The notes: generated from the sequence alone by a model not told the origin. 64,000 bases of DNA from Candidatus Hydrogenisulfobacillus filiaventi (GCA_902809825.1 LR778114.1:1116001-1180000), one strand, 5' to 3'. Positions 32,245 through 40,814 are shown, numbered from the stretch's first letter. Made by a program: numbers and translations.

Positions 32245-33534
32245 ATGCGGCGGCAACTGGAGGCACGGGCGGTCCTAACCCTGGACGCCGGCGATCGGGT
32301 GTTTGCTCCCGGCCGGATTGTCTGGGAGGGGGACCGGATCCTGGCGGTGGGCCCCGCGGGTGATCCGCCCGATCCGGATGCGGAGCGGCTGGTGCTGCCC
32401 GAGGCGGTGGTCCTGCCCGGGCTGCTCAACGCCCACAACCATGCCGCCATGGCCCTCCTGCGGGGGTATGCCGACGACAGCGCCCTGATGCCCTGGCTGC
32501 GCGACCACATCTGGCCGGTGGAGAGCCGGCTCACGGCGGAGGACATCTACTGGGGCACCCTGCTGGCGGCGGCGGAGATGATCCGGGGCGGGACCGTGGG
32601 CTTCGCCGATATGTACTTTGAGGTAGACGCCGTGGCGGCGGCGGTGGAGCGGAGCGGGCTGCGCGGCTGGATTGCCCGCGGCCTCATCGAAGCGGAGGAC
32701 CCCCAGCGGCGTAAGCTGGCGGAGTCGGTGGAATTCGCCGCCCGCTGGGGCGGCCCCGAACATCCCCTCATTACCCCGATGCTGGGCCCCCATGCGCCCT
32801 ACACCTGCTCCCCGGAATACCTGCAGGCGGTGGGGGAGGCCGCCCGCCGCTACGGGCTGGGGGTGCACATCCACCTGGCTGAGAGCCGGGAGGAGGTGGC
32901 GGAGCTGGCCGCCCGCTACGGCCAGCGGCCCTTCGCCCTCGCCCGGGGGGCCGGGCTATTCGAGGTGCCGCGGTGCGTTATCGCCCACGGGGTGCAGCTG
33001 ACCCCCGAGGACCTGCCGGCCCTGGCCGGCCTGACCGGCGGGTTGGTGCCCTGCCCGGTCAGCAATGCTAAGCTGGGCAACGGCATCTTCCCGTATGCCC
33101 TGGCCCGGGACGCCGGCCTGGCCGTGGGGCTGGGGACCGACGGCCCTGCATCCACCAACCGGCTCGACCTGTTTACAGAGATGCGGGCCATGGCCTGGTT
33201 TCAGAAGCTGGCCCAGGGCCGGCCGGAGAGCTTCGGGGCGCGCGAGGCCCTCCACCTGGCCACCGTCGGCAGCGCGGCGGTCCTCGGTCACGACGGCGGT
33301 GTCCTGGAACCGGGCCGGCCGGCCGATTTCATCGCCGTCGACCTGGAGGCCAGCCCCACCACCCCGGAGCACGACCTGGTCTCCAATCTGGTTTACGCCC
33401 TCGACCGGGCCCAGGTCCGCTGGGTGGTGGTCGCGGGCCGGCCCCTGCTGGCGGACGGCCGCATCCTCACGTTTGACGAGGCCGAGGTACGCCGGGAGGC
33501 GGCCCGGCGGGCCGCCCGGCTGGTGCAGGCCTGA
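32245..33534 (+). CDS. mtaD: 5-methylthioadenosine/S-adenosylhomocysteine deaminase
   Basis: A 429-residue amidohydrolase that removes ammonia from methylthioadenosine, SAH and related adenosines. The metal site is assembled from NAHNHAAMALLRGYADD (His64, His66), HIHLAESREEV, VIAHGVQL and GLGTDGPASTNRLDLFTEM. The substrate-type signature LMPWLRDHIWPVE matches the MtaD/DadD group. Four-gene run with the phosphorylase and AhcY-like hydrolase supports function in recycling SAM by-products. RBS AAAAGGAGG precedes the ATG. Confidence 0.92.
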   Translation: MRRQLEARAVLTLDAGDRVFAPGRIVWEGDRILAVGPAGDPPDPDAERLVLPEAVVLPGLLNAHNHAAMALLRGYADDSALMPWLRDHIWPVESRLTAEDIYWGTLLAAAEMIRGGTVGFADMYFEVDAVAAAVERSGLRGWIARGLIEAEDPQRRKLAESVEFAARWGGPEHPLITPMLGPHAPYTCSPEYLQAVGEAARRYGLGVHIHLAESREEVAELAARYGQRPFALARGAGLFEVPRCVIAHGVQLTPEDLPALAGLTGGLVPCPVSNAKLGNGIFPYALARDAGLAVGLGTDGPASTNRLDLFTEMRAMAWFQKLAQGRPESFGAREALHLATVGSAAVLGHDGGVLEPGRPADFIAVDLEASPTTPEHDLVSNLVYALDRAQVRWVVVAGRPLLADGRILTFDEAEVRREAARRAARLVQA

Positions 33535-33563
33535 GGCCGCCGGGGCGCAGAAGGAGGTGTGAC

Positions 33564-34028
33564 ATGGCGGATACGCCGGCGCGGGACAACCCCTGTCTCA
33601 TCTGCGGGCCCCGGACGGCGGTAGGGCTGCACGTCCGCTTCCGGCCCGGGCCGGGTCCGGACGAGGTGCAGGCCGATACCACCGTCGATGCCCGCTTCAG
33701 CGGCTTTCAGGGCGTGGTGCACGGCGGGATCGTGGCCGGACTGCTGGACGACGCGATGTGGTACACCGCCTTCTTCCGGGACCGCCGCATCACCATGACG
33801 GCCGCCTTGGAGGTGCGTTACCGGGCGCCGGTGCCCGTCGGGCGGCCGCTGGTAGTGCGGGGACGGCTGGAGCAGTTGCGGGGGCGGCTGGCCGTGGCCA
33901 GCGCCCAGGTGGCCCTGGCATCGGCGCCGGAGGAGCCGCTGGCCACCGCTCAGGGGCGGTTCCTGACCGTCAAGGACCCCGGCGCCCTGGTGGCGCCGGG
34001 GTGGGATCCGGGGGCGGACCGCGCTTAG
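33564..34028 (+). CDS. PaaI-like hotdog-fold thioesterase
   Basis: A 154-residue acyl-CoA thioesterase-like protein. The hotdog helix region GFQGVVHGGIVAGLLDDAMWY and the strands ALEVRYRAPVPVGRPLVVRG are typical, with a cysteine-containing N-terminus (NPCLICGPRTAVGLH) characteristic of the subgroup that begins with a CXXC motif. Substrate unknown. The gene follows the SAM-salvage genes at a 29-base distance and may be in the same transcript, though no functional relation is evident. Confidence 0.85.
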   Translation: MADTPARDNPCLICGPRTAVGLHVRFRPGPGPDEVQADTTVDARFSGFQGVVHGGIVAGLLDDAMWYTAFFRDRRITMTAALEVRYRAPVPVGRPLVVRGRLEQLRGRLAVASAQVALASAPEEPLATAQGRFLTVKDPGALVAPGWDPGADRA

Positions 34029-34360
34029 AGGCGGCCGCCGTGCTGGCGGATGAGGGTTTCCGCCCGGCGCGCATCCTCCTCCGGGACCACCGCCGTCAGC
34101 AGGTAGGACTCCCCGTCGATCAGGCCCGGGGGACCTTGATGGTCCCACGCGGAGGCCGCTGTCCATTTGTCGTCCAGCACCTCCGGCTGGTAGCCCTGCC
34201 GGCCCCACTCCACCGCCGGGGCGTGGTTGAGGGCATCGGGCGGGGTGGAGGGCACGTAGTCCACCTGCACCACATCGAAGCCGGCCCCGCGCAGGGCCTG
34301 CTCGCAGGCATAGGCGTGTTCCGGAAAGGTGAACGTCGCCAAGAGATTCCGGTAGCCCAC
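34025..34360 (-). CDS. Hypothetical protein, 111 residues
   Basis: Not recognised. It begins with GTG 34360 behind GGGGAGG and reads GYRNLLATFTFPEHAYACEQ, then ALRGAGFDVVQVDYVPS and, near the end, SYLLTAVVPEEDARRAETLI. The pattern of strand-helix-strand at both ends with FDVVQVDYV and LLTAVV suggests a small alpha/beta (ferredoxin-like) sandwich of the kind found in DUF stress proteins. No signal peptide or membrane helix. Its last four bases overlap the end of the thioesterase gene on the other strand. Confidence 0.65.
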   Translation of the reverse strand: MGYRNLLATFTFPEHAYACEQALRGAGFDVVQVDYVPSTPPDALNHAPAVEWGRQGYQPEVLDDKWTAASAWDHQGPPGLIDGESYLLTAVVPEEDARRAETLIRQHGGRL

Positions 34361-34459
34361 GCTGAACCTCCCCTTCACGCTGCGGCGTGGCCCTAGTATG
34401 GGCGGGGGAGGTTCGCGGCATGCAGGCGCAAGGGGCTGCCGCGGAAAGGGGATGGAGGC

Positions 34460-35062
34460 GTGATTTTGTACCTCCTGCGGCATGCGGAAACGGAGTGGAA
34501 CCTCCGCCGGGTGGTGCAGGGGGCGCGGGACATCCCCCTGTCGGAGGCCGGGCGCCGGCGGGCCGAGGCGGCCGGGCGGGCCCTGGCCGCCATCCGCTTC
34601 GACCGGGTCCTGAGCTCCGACCTCAGCCGGACCCGGGAGACCGCGCAGCGGGTAGCGGGTGCGGCCGCGCCGGTGGAGGCGGTGACCGCCTTGCGCGAAC
34701 AGCATTTCGGCCGTTGGGAGGGCCGGCCCCTGGAGGAGCTGCTGGAAACGGAGGCCTTCCGCCGCTACAGCCGGGATCCTCTGCACACGCGGCCCCCGGG
34801 GGGCGAATCGTTTGCGGAGGTGATCCTGCGGGTGGGGCTCTGGTGGGACCGCGATCCGCGCCTGCAGCCCGACACGTCCTCCCGGCACCTCCTCATCGTC
34901 GGCCATGGCGGCAGCCTGCGGGCGCTGGTCTTCCACTTGCTGCCGGCTATGCGGCCCCTGCGGGCGGCGACCGCCTGGGCCAACTTGGGGCTGACCCGCC
35001 TGCGCTACGAGCCAGGTCGCATCCAGCTGTTAGAATGGAACCGGCCGTTGGTGGAGGAGTAG
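34460..35062 (+). CDS. Histidine phosphatase family protein (phosphoglycerate-mutase-like)
   Basis: A 200-residue member of the histidine phosphatase superfamily. The phosphorylated histidine lies in LLRHAETEWN (His8), with arginines in GARDIPLSEAGRRRAE and SSDLSRTRETAQR and the second histidine in LLIVGHGGSLRAL. It may act as alpha-ribazole phosphatase, a broad phosphatase or a cofactor-dependent mutase; the sequence does not decide. GTG 34460 follows GGGGATGGAGG. Confidence 0.88.
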   Translation: MILYLLRHAETEWNLRRVVQGARDIPLSEAGRRRAEAAGRALAAIRFDRVLSSDLSRTRETAQRVAGAAAPVEAVTALREQHFGRWEGRPLEELLETEAFRRYSRDPLHTRPPGGESFAEVILRVGLWWDRDPRLQPDTSSRHLLIVGHGGSLRALVFHLLPAMRPLRAATAWANLGLTRLRYEPGRIQLLEWNRPLVEE

Positions 35063-35088
35063 CCGCGGCCGCGGGAGGGAGGGGCGGC

Positions 35089-37839
35089 GTGGAACACCCT
35101 GTGGTGGCGGTGGTGGACCTGGAGACCACCGGGCTGGATCCCGGGCGCGATGCCATCATCCAGGTGGCGGTCATCCGCCGCGAGCAGGGCGCGGTGCGCC
35201 GTTTCGCCAGCCTGGTTCGCCCGCCGGCGGGGGTGCCGGAAGTCGTGTTGCGCCTCACCGGCCTCAACCCGGACGCCCTGGCCGCCGCCCCGCCCTGGCC
35301 AGTGGTGCAGCCGCAGGTGGCGGCGCTGCTGGAGGGGGCGGTGCTGGCCGGGCATCAGGCGGGGTTCGACCGCGCTTTCCTGGGAGAGACGGTGCCGGCG
35401 GGGTCGCCCGTGCTGGACACCCTGCTCTGGAGCCGCATCGCCTGGCCCGGCCTGGCCTCCTACCGCCTGGAGAACCTGGTGGAGGCGCGTGGCCTGACCG
35501 TGGAACCCTGGCCGGGCCTGCCCCGGGCGGACTACCACGATGCCCGCACCGACGCCGCCGCTGCTTGGGCCCTGGTGGAGGACCTGGCCCAGGACCTGGC
35601 GGGACTGCCGGTGGATGTGCGCCAGGACCTGGAGCGCCTCCTGCCGGAGGAGTGGGGGGTGTGGCAGGCGCTGGCCGGGGATGCCCCCCGTTCCGCCGCA
35701 CGCTCGCCCCTGCGCGCGCCCTGGCGGGAGGAGGCAGGCGGGTCGGAGCCGGAAGCCTATGACGGCCCCCTACCCGGTGCGGGATGGTGGCTGGGCGCCG
35801 AAGGCCCCCTGGCGGCCTCCTGGCCCGGCTATGAGCCGCGCCCGGCGCAGGCCGCGCTGGCGCGCGCGGTGGAGGCGGCCTGGGAACAGGACCGGTTGCT
35901 GGTGGCGGAGGCGGGCACCGGGACCGGCAAAAGTTTGGGCTACCTGGTGCCGGCGGCCCTGGCCGGGTTGGGCCGGGGCGAGCGGGTGCTGGTGACGACC
36001 CATACCGTGGCCCTGCAGGATCAGTTGTGGCAGAAGGACCTGCCGGCGGTCACCGGCCGGTTGCCGGTGCGGACGGCACTGCTCAAGGGGCGCGGCCGGT
36101 ATCTGTGCCTCTGGAAGGCGGAGGAGGCCTGGGGCCGGGCCGCCGGCCAGGAGCTGGCGCTCAGCCTGCCCGAACGGCAGGCCTGGGCCCAGCTGCTGGT
36201 CTTCATGGCCCGTGCGGAAGCGGGCGACGCCGATGAACTGCACGCGGTCAATGGCGAGGTCCGCCGCCTGTGGCCGGCCTTACAGGCCGACCGCGAGGCC
36301 TGCGCCGGGCCCCGCTGTCCCTTCTCCGGCCCCTGTTTCATGCGCCGGGCCTACCGCCAGGCCCAGGCGGCCCACGTCGTGGTGACCAACCATGCCCTCT
36401 TCCTGGCCCATGCCGCCCTGGGGGAAGGGGGACTGCCGCCCTACCGCCGGCTGGTGGTGGATGAAGCCCATCATCTGGAGGACGCGGCGGCGCAGGCTTT
36501 CGGGTTCCGGCTCGACCTGGCCGAGCTCGACCGGGTCCTGGGCACCCGCTTGGCGGTGCGCCGGGGTGCCCAGGTGGCGGAGGTGGCGGCCGGCCTGGAA
36601 AACCTGCGCGGACGGGCGCGGGCCGTCCGGGAGGAGGCCGGCCGGCTGGGAGCCCGGCTAGCGGCGGCCGCCCCGGCCGGGGAGGGCCCCCGTCCGGTGC
36701 GGGTGGATGCGGCCCGTTGGACCGCGTGGGAGGCGGACGGCACGGCGGCGGCGGTGGGCTCGCTGGCCGCCTCGCTACAGGCCCTGGCGGGCGCCGCCGG
36801 GGACGTACTGGAGGTGGCCCGCGGCCTCTTCGGCGAGGGGGTGCGGGAGGACCCGGCCTGGTTGGCGGTGCTGTCCTGGCAGCGGGACCTGGCTGCGGCC
36901 GCCCAGGGCCTGGGGGAGTGGGGCCGCCCCCACCCGGCCTGGGTGTCCTGGTGGACCCCCGTTGGCGAGGCCGGGGCGGTGCTGGAGCGGCGTCCCCTGG
37001 TGGTGGCCGGGCTGCTGCGCCGGCTGATATGGGACCGGGTACGCTCGGCGGTGCTGACCTCCGCCACCCTGCGCGCCCCGCGGGGGCGGACGGAGGCAGA
37101 GGCCTTCGCCTTCATCACCCGGGTTCTGGGGCTGCCCCCCGAGCGGTTGGATACCCTGGCTATCCCGACCCCGTTCGACGTCCCCCGGCAGGCCCTGCTC
37201 GGGGTGGTGGAGGACTTTCCGGGCGTGGATGAGCCCGGCTACCTGGACCGGGCGGCCGGATTTCTGGAAACGGTGGTTCCCCCGCTGGGCGGGCGGACGC
37301 TGGTGCTGGCCACCAGCCACCGGACGGTGCGGGCCCTGGCCGGCCTCCTGCGTCCCCGCCTGGAGGCCCGCGGCTTGCGGGTGCTGGCCCAGGGCCTGGA
37401 CGGGCCGCCCGGGCGGCTGGTGCGCGCATTCCGGCAGGGGGGCGGAAGCATCCTGATGGGGGCGTCCAGCTTCTGGGAGGGGGTGGATGTCCCCGGACCG
37501 GCCCTGGCCCTGGTGGTCATCCTGCGCCTGCCCTTCGCCTCTCCCGGGGATCCCCTGCGGGAAGCCCGCGATGAGCGTTTGCGGCAGGAGGGGCGCTCCC
37601 CGTTCCGGGAACGGGCGCTGCCCGAGGCGGTCATCCGCTTCCAGCAGGGGTTCGGGCGCCTCCTGCGGACCCCGGCCGACCGGGGGGCGGTGGTGGTGCT
37701 GGACGGCCGGCTGGGTCCAGCTGCCACCCGCTACAGCCGCGAGTTCCTGCGCGCCCTGCCCGGTCCGCGCCTGGTCAGCGGGCCGGAATCCGAAGTGGTG
37801 GCGGCCTTGCGGGCCTTCTGGGCGCAGGGCGGGGATTGA
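35089..37839 (+). CDS. dinG: DinG-type helicase with N-terminal DnaQ exonuclease
   Basis: A 916-residue XPD/DinG-like 5'-3' helicase. Residues 1-165 form a DEDD exonuclease (VVDLETTGLDPG, AGHQAGFDRAFL, YHDARTDAAAAW), the fusion typical of Firmicutes. The helicase has Walker A AGTGTGKSLGY, Walker B VVDEAHHLEDA and C-terminal motifs SFWEGVDVPG and QGFGRLLRTPADRG. Four cysteines with FeS spacing are present: Cys340 (GRYLCLWK), Cys405, Cys410 and Cys416 (X4, X5 gaps as in Escherichia coli DinG). Bacillus DinG lacks this cluster. GTG 35089 follows GGGAGGGAGGGG; upstream codons are unrelated. Confidence 0.93.
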   Translation: MEHPVVAVVDLETTGLDPGRDAIIQVAVIRREQGAVRRFASLVRPPAGVPEVVLRLTGLNPDALAAAPPWPVVQPQVAALLEGAVLAGHQAGFDRAFLGETVPAGSPVLDTLLWSRIAWPGLASYRLENLVEARGLTVEPWPGLPRADYHDARTDAAAAWALVEDLAQDLAGLPVDVRQDLERLLPEEWGVWQALAGDAPRSAARSPLRAPWREEAGGSEPEAYDGPLPGAGWWLGAEGPLAASWPGYEPRPAQAALARAVEAAWEQDRLLVAEAGTGTGKSLGYLVPAALAGLGRGERVLVTTHTVALQDQLWQKDLPAVTGRLPVRTALLKGRGRYLCLWKAEEAWGRAAGQELALSLPERQAWAQLLVFMARAEAGDADELHAVNGEVRRLWPALQADREACAGPRCPFSGPCFMRRAYRQAQAAHVVVTNHALFLAHAALGEGGLPPYRRLVVDEAHHLEDAAAQAFGFRLDLAELDRVLGTRLAVRRGAQVAEVAAGLENLRGRARAVREEAGRLGARLAAAAPAGEGPRPVRVDAARWTAWEADGTAAAVGSLAASLQALAGAAGDVLEVARGLFGEGVREDPAWLAVLSWQRDLAAAAQGLGEWGRPHPAWVSWWTPVGEAGAVLERRPLVVAGLLRRLIWDRVRSAVLTSATLRAPRGRTEAEAFAFITRVLGLPPERLDTLAIPTPFDVPRQALLGVVEDFPGVDEPGYLDRAAGFLETVVPPLGGRTLVLATSHRTVRALAGLLRPRLEARGLRVLAQGLDGPPGRLVRAFRQGGGSILMGASSFWEGVDVPGPALALVVILRLPFASPGDPLREARDERLRQEGRSPFRERALPEAVIRFQQGFGRLLRTPADRGAVVVLDGRLGPAATRYSREFLRALPGPRLVSGPESEVVAALRAFWAQGGD

Positions 37840-37860
37840 AGGCGGGGAGGAGGCGGAAGG

Positions 37861-38661
37861 ATGCCGCTGAGTGTCCTCATCACCAACGACGACGGCGCCG
37901 ACGCGGAAGGCATCCGGACCCTGGCGGAGGAGCTGGACCGCGACGCCCGCTTCCGGGTGATGGTGGTCGCCCCCTCCGAGGAGCGCAGTGCCAGTGGGCA
38001 CGCCATCACCATGCACCGGCCCCTGCGGGCGGCGGAGGAACACCTGCCCTCGGGGGCCCCACTCTGGCGCATCGACGGAACCCCGGCCGACTGTGTCAAG
38101 CTGGCCCTGGAGGTGCTGATGCCACAGCCGCCCGACCTGGTGATCTCCGGCATCAATCACGGGCTCAACCTGGGGCGGGATGTATTTTATTCCGGCACGG
38201 TGTCGGCAGCCATCGAAGGCATGTTCTCGGGCATCCCCTCCCTGGCGGTGTCCCTGGAGGCCCCCGATCCCGTCGGCTTCCGCTGGACCGCCGCCTTCCT
38301 GCACTGGTGGGTGCTGAGCCCCCAGTTCATCCCGCCCCCGCGGGAGGTGCTCTACAACATTAACGTGCCGGACGTCCGCCAGGGCGAGCCGGAAGCCATG
38401 GTGACGGTCCCGCTCGGCCGGCGGGAGTATGACAACGAGTTCCGCCGCCAGGTGGATGCGCGCGGGCAGGTGTACTTCTGGCTGGAGGGCCGGCCGCGCG
38501 GGGAGGGCGACGGCCGGCAGGCCCCCCCGGACGGTACCATCGCCACCGATGTCACCGGCATCCGGGCGGGGCTGGTCACCCTCACCCCCCTGCGGTTGGA
38601 CGTTACCGCCCATGACCTCATCGTGCCCCATGCCCGCCTCTACATCCCGCCCCAGTTTTAA
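37861..38661 (+). CDS. surE: 5'/3'-nucleotidase SurE
   Basis: A 266-residue survival protein that removes phosphate from nucleoside monophosphates using a divalent metal. The metal-binding LITNDDGADAEGI, PSEERSASGHAITMHRPL, DGTPADCVKLAL and VISGINHGLNLGRDVFYSGTVSAAIEG are all present. The ATG follows GGGGAGGAGGCGG. It is 21 bases downstream of dinG, so probably in the same transcript. Confidence 0.95.
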   Translation: MPLSVLITNDDGADAEGIRTLAEELDRDARFRVMVVAPSEERSASGHAITMHRPLRAAEEHLPSGAPLWRIDGTPADCVKLALEVLMPQPPDLVISGINHGLNLGRDVFYSGTVSAAIEGMFSGIPSLAVSLEAPDPVGFRWTAAFLHWWVLSPQFIPPPREVLYNINVPDVRQGEPEAMVTVPLGRREYDNEFRRQVDARGQVYFWLEGRPRGEGDGRQAPPDGTIATDVTGIRAGLVTLTPLRLDVTAHDLIVPHARLYIPPQF

Positions 38662-38713
38662 GGCGCCTAGACCCCGTCTGCGGCGGACACCCTACCTCCG
38701 GGAGGTGAGGAGG

Positions 38714-38908
38714 ATGCCCGGGGAGGAATCGCGCCCGCCCCTGGAGGAGCTCAAAGAGGACGTGGTCGAGGACCTGGGTCTGGCGGATGCGGTCCGCCGC
38801 AAGGGTTGGGCGCAGATGACCACTGCCGCCGCCGGACGGGTCGGCGGGCAGATGGTGCGCCGGCTGGTGCAGGCCGGCAAACGGGTCCTGCGCCGCCGGG
38901 AGTCCTAG
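38714..38908 (+). CDS. Alpha/beta-type small acid-soluble spore protein
   Basis: A 64-residue DNA-binding spore protein. It keeps LEELKEDVVEDLGLADAVRR around the protease (Gpr) site and the second conserved block WAQMTTAAAGRVGGQMVRRLVQ. These proteins coat spore DNA and protect it from ultraviolet light and heat. ATG 38714 lies behind GGTGAGGAGG. Forespore sigma-G control is expected from the family but no clear promoter is seen in the short gap after surE. Confidence 0.9.
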   Translation: MPGEESRPPLEELKEDVVEDLGLADAVRRKGWAQMTTAAAGRVGGQMVRRLVQAGKRVLRRRES

Positions 38909-38950
38909 CCCGCCCGCCCCGGGCGTAGGATGCCCGGGGAGGGATGTCTC

Positions 38951-39298
38951 GTGGACCTGGGAGCGGTTCTGCGGGGGGCGGGTGCCGGCCTGGCGGCGGC
39001 GGCCGTCCTGGCCCTCGGTCTGGCGGTGACCGCCTGGAACCTGGAGGTGCCTGCCCCCTGGTGGCCTTTCATCCTGCTGGCCGCCACCGCAGCGGCGGCC
39101 GGCCTGGCCGGCTGGGTGGCGGGGAGGCGGGCGCCCGGCGGGGGCTGGGCCCATGGCGCCCTGGCGGCGGTGACCCTGACCCTGGTGGGGCTGGCGGCCG
39201 GCAGCAGCCTCGGCACCGGTGACCATCACCTCTGGCGGACCCTGGCCACCGCGGCCCTGGCGGGGCTGGTCGGCGGCGTGCTGGGCGTCAACCCCTGA
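38951..39298 (+). CDS. Small membrane protein, TIGR04086/YrzE-like
   Basis: A 115-residue protein with four hydrophobic segments (about residues 10-30, 36-56, 65-84, 93-112) separated by short loops. The pattern of two paired helices with glycines and an AGWVAGRRA loop resembles the TIGR04086 family of Firmicutes, of unknown function. GTG 38951 follows GGGAGGG. Very Ala/Gly/Leu rich, so the family assignment is tentative. Confidence 0.6.
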   Translation: MDLGAVLRGAGAGLAAAAVLALGLAVTAWNLEVPAPWWPFILLAATAAAAGLAGWVAGRRAPGGGWAHGALAAVTLTLVGLAAGSSLGTGDHHLWRTLATAALAGLVGGVLGVNP

Positions 39299-39385
39299 GC
39301 GGGAATAACCTGCCACCGCTCCGGGCATCCTGGAAGGGACGGGGAAGCAGGCCCGGGTCCCGCCAGGAGACGGGGGGAAGGCAGG

Positions 39386-40597
39386 TTGGCGGCACTGAAC
39401 GGCTCGGTCAGCTGGTTGCTGGCGGCGGCGCTCACCACAGGGGCCCCGGGCGTGCCCGGCGCCGGGGCAGGGACGGGACCGGCGGCAGTCGCCCAGGTGC
39501 AGGCGCTGCTGGCCCTGGACGGGCGCCTGCCCGCCGGGGCGGTGACGGGCCGCCTAGGATCGGCCACCGGGCAGGCGCTGGTGCAGGCCTTGTGGGCGGC
39601 CGGTGCCGGCAGCTGGGAGGCGGGGTTGGCGCGGGCGGCGGGGGCCGGTCCGGAGCCGGCCGCCGCCCGCACCTGGCTGGCGGCCTGGGGTCTGAACGGG
39701 CCGCAGGCGCTTGGGCGGTTTCAGGCCGCGGTGGGATTGCCGGCGGACGGGCACTGGAACGCGGCCACCGCCGGCTTGCTGGCCCACCTGGAGGCTGTGC
39801 GGCTGGCCTACCGACACCACTGGGCCTACCGCGCCCAGGCCGGGGACTCCTTCTCCCGTCTGGCGTGGGCGGCGGGGATCCCGGTGTCCCGCCTGATGGC
39901 GGCGAACCCCGCCCATGGCAGCCGGCTGTGGGTGGGCCAGGCGGTGACCTGGCCGGGAGCGGCCCCGCCGCCGGCGGCCCCTCCGGCTGCGCCCGGAGAG
40001 GGGGAGACGCCTGCTTCCAGCGGCCCCTTCGGCCATCTCGAACCGGCCGGCGCGGTGGTGCTGATGGCCCCCGGGACGGATACCCTGCGGGCCCTTTTGG
40101 CTGCGGAACGGGGCGGGTTCCGGCACTTGCGGCCAGACATTGCGGTCAGCGGCCAGTACCTGCTCCTGCACCCTCGCCTGTTGCGGGCGCTAGTGGCAGA
40201 AGGCAACGCCATCGACGTGATCGGCTATACCGGCCTGCCCCTTAGCGGGCTGACCCCGAAGGAAACCACCCAGGAGATCCAGTGGGCGGTGACGGCAGGC
40301 GAGCGGGTGCTGGGGACCCCTCCAGCAGCCCTGGTATTGCCGGCGCCCGATGGGGCGGCTGCGGCGGCGGCCCGTCGGGCGGGGCTGCCGGTGGCGGTGC
40401 CCCGGCTCACGGTCCGGGGTGCGGCTGCGGCCGCGCGGCTGACCGCCGCCCGGATCGCGGCGGCGCAGGCGGCAGCGTGGGTGCAGCCCCCTGTTACGGC
40501 TTCCGCCTGGCGGCGGTGGATGGCGGCACTGGCCCGCCGGCATGCGGTGCTGTTGAGCCTGGCTCAGCAGTGGGATGCGGGGGCCGGGAGCAACTAA
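39386..40597 (+). CDS. Peptidoglycan-binding/LysM protein with degenerate polysaccharide deacetylase domain
   Basis: A 403-residue, alanine-rich wall protein. A short hydrophobic N-terminus (about 8-20) may be a signal. Two peptidoglycan-binding-like segments follow (about 32-66 and 97-135; FQAAVGLPADGHWNAATAG), then LysM (147-190; AQAGDSFSRLAWAAG). Residues 215-400 line up with NodB-type deacetylases (GNAIDVIGYTGLPLSGLTPK, EIQWAVTAGERVLG), but the zinc HTXXH motif is replaced by YTGLPLSGL and the FRPPYG motif by LVLPAPDG, so it should be inactive. TTG 39386 follows GGAAGG. Probably binds the cell or spore wall. Confidence 0.7.
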   Translation: MAALNGSVSWLLAAALTTGAPGVPGAGAGTGPAAVAQVQALLALDGRLPAGAVTGRLGSATGQALVQALWAAGAGSWEAGLARAAGAGPEPAAARTWLAAWGLNGPQALGRFQAAVGLPADGHWNAATAGLLAHLEAVRLAYRHHWAYRAQAGDSFSRLAWAAGIPVSRLMAANPAHGSRLWVGQAVTWPGAAPPPAAPPAAPGEGETPASSGPFGHLEPAGAVVLMAPGTDTLRALLAAERGGFRHLRPDIAVSGQYLLLHPRLLRALVAEGNAIDVIGYTGLPLSGLTPKETTQEIQWAVTAGERVLGTPPAALVLPAPDGAAAAAARRAGLPVAVPRLTVRGAAAAARLTAARIAAAQAAAWVQPPVTASAWRRWMAALARRHAVLLSLAQQWDAGAGSN

Positions 40598-40742
40598 GGG
40601 TCGACGGCCACACGGCGCGCCCGGTGAGACGGGTGAGCAGCAGGGCCGCCAACGGCCACAACGCGATGGCAATGGCCCAGTGCACGGCGAAACTCAGTGC
40701 CACCCCGCTTACCAGCAACAGACGCGACCAGGATGAGCACAC
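40494..40742 (-). CDS. Possible small membrane protein
   Basis: A tentative 82-residue frame with GTG 40742 behind GAGG. Its first half has one or two hydrophobic segments (LLLVSGVALSFAVHW, AIAIALWPLAALLLT). The second half runs antisense through the end of the LysM gene for 104 bases and is low-complexity proline-rich sequence, which argues against a real full-length protein. A promoter-like pair at 40785-40814 points this way. The region 40598-40829 holds no better candidate. Confidence 0.25.
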   Translation of the reverse strand: MCSSWSRLLLVSGVALSFAVHWAIAIALWPLAALLLTRLTGRAVWPSTLSCSRPPHPTAEPGSTAPHAGGPVPPSTAARRKP

Positions 40743-40784
40743 GGGCGCGGCCTCGCTTTCATGCCTCGCATGGGATTCCGCTCC

Positions 40785-40814
40785 ACTATACAAGCTTGGC
40801 AGGCAGCCCGGCAA
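40785..40814 (-). promoter_or_regulatory. Promoter-like pair on the minus strand
   Basis: Read on the minus strand, TTGCCG (40809-40814) and TATAGT (40785-40790) are 18 bases apart. The -35 half lies within the hairpin after the SASP gene, so it could be coincidence. Confidence 0.25.
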
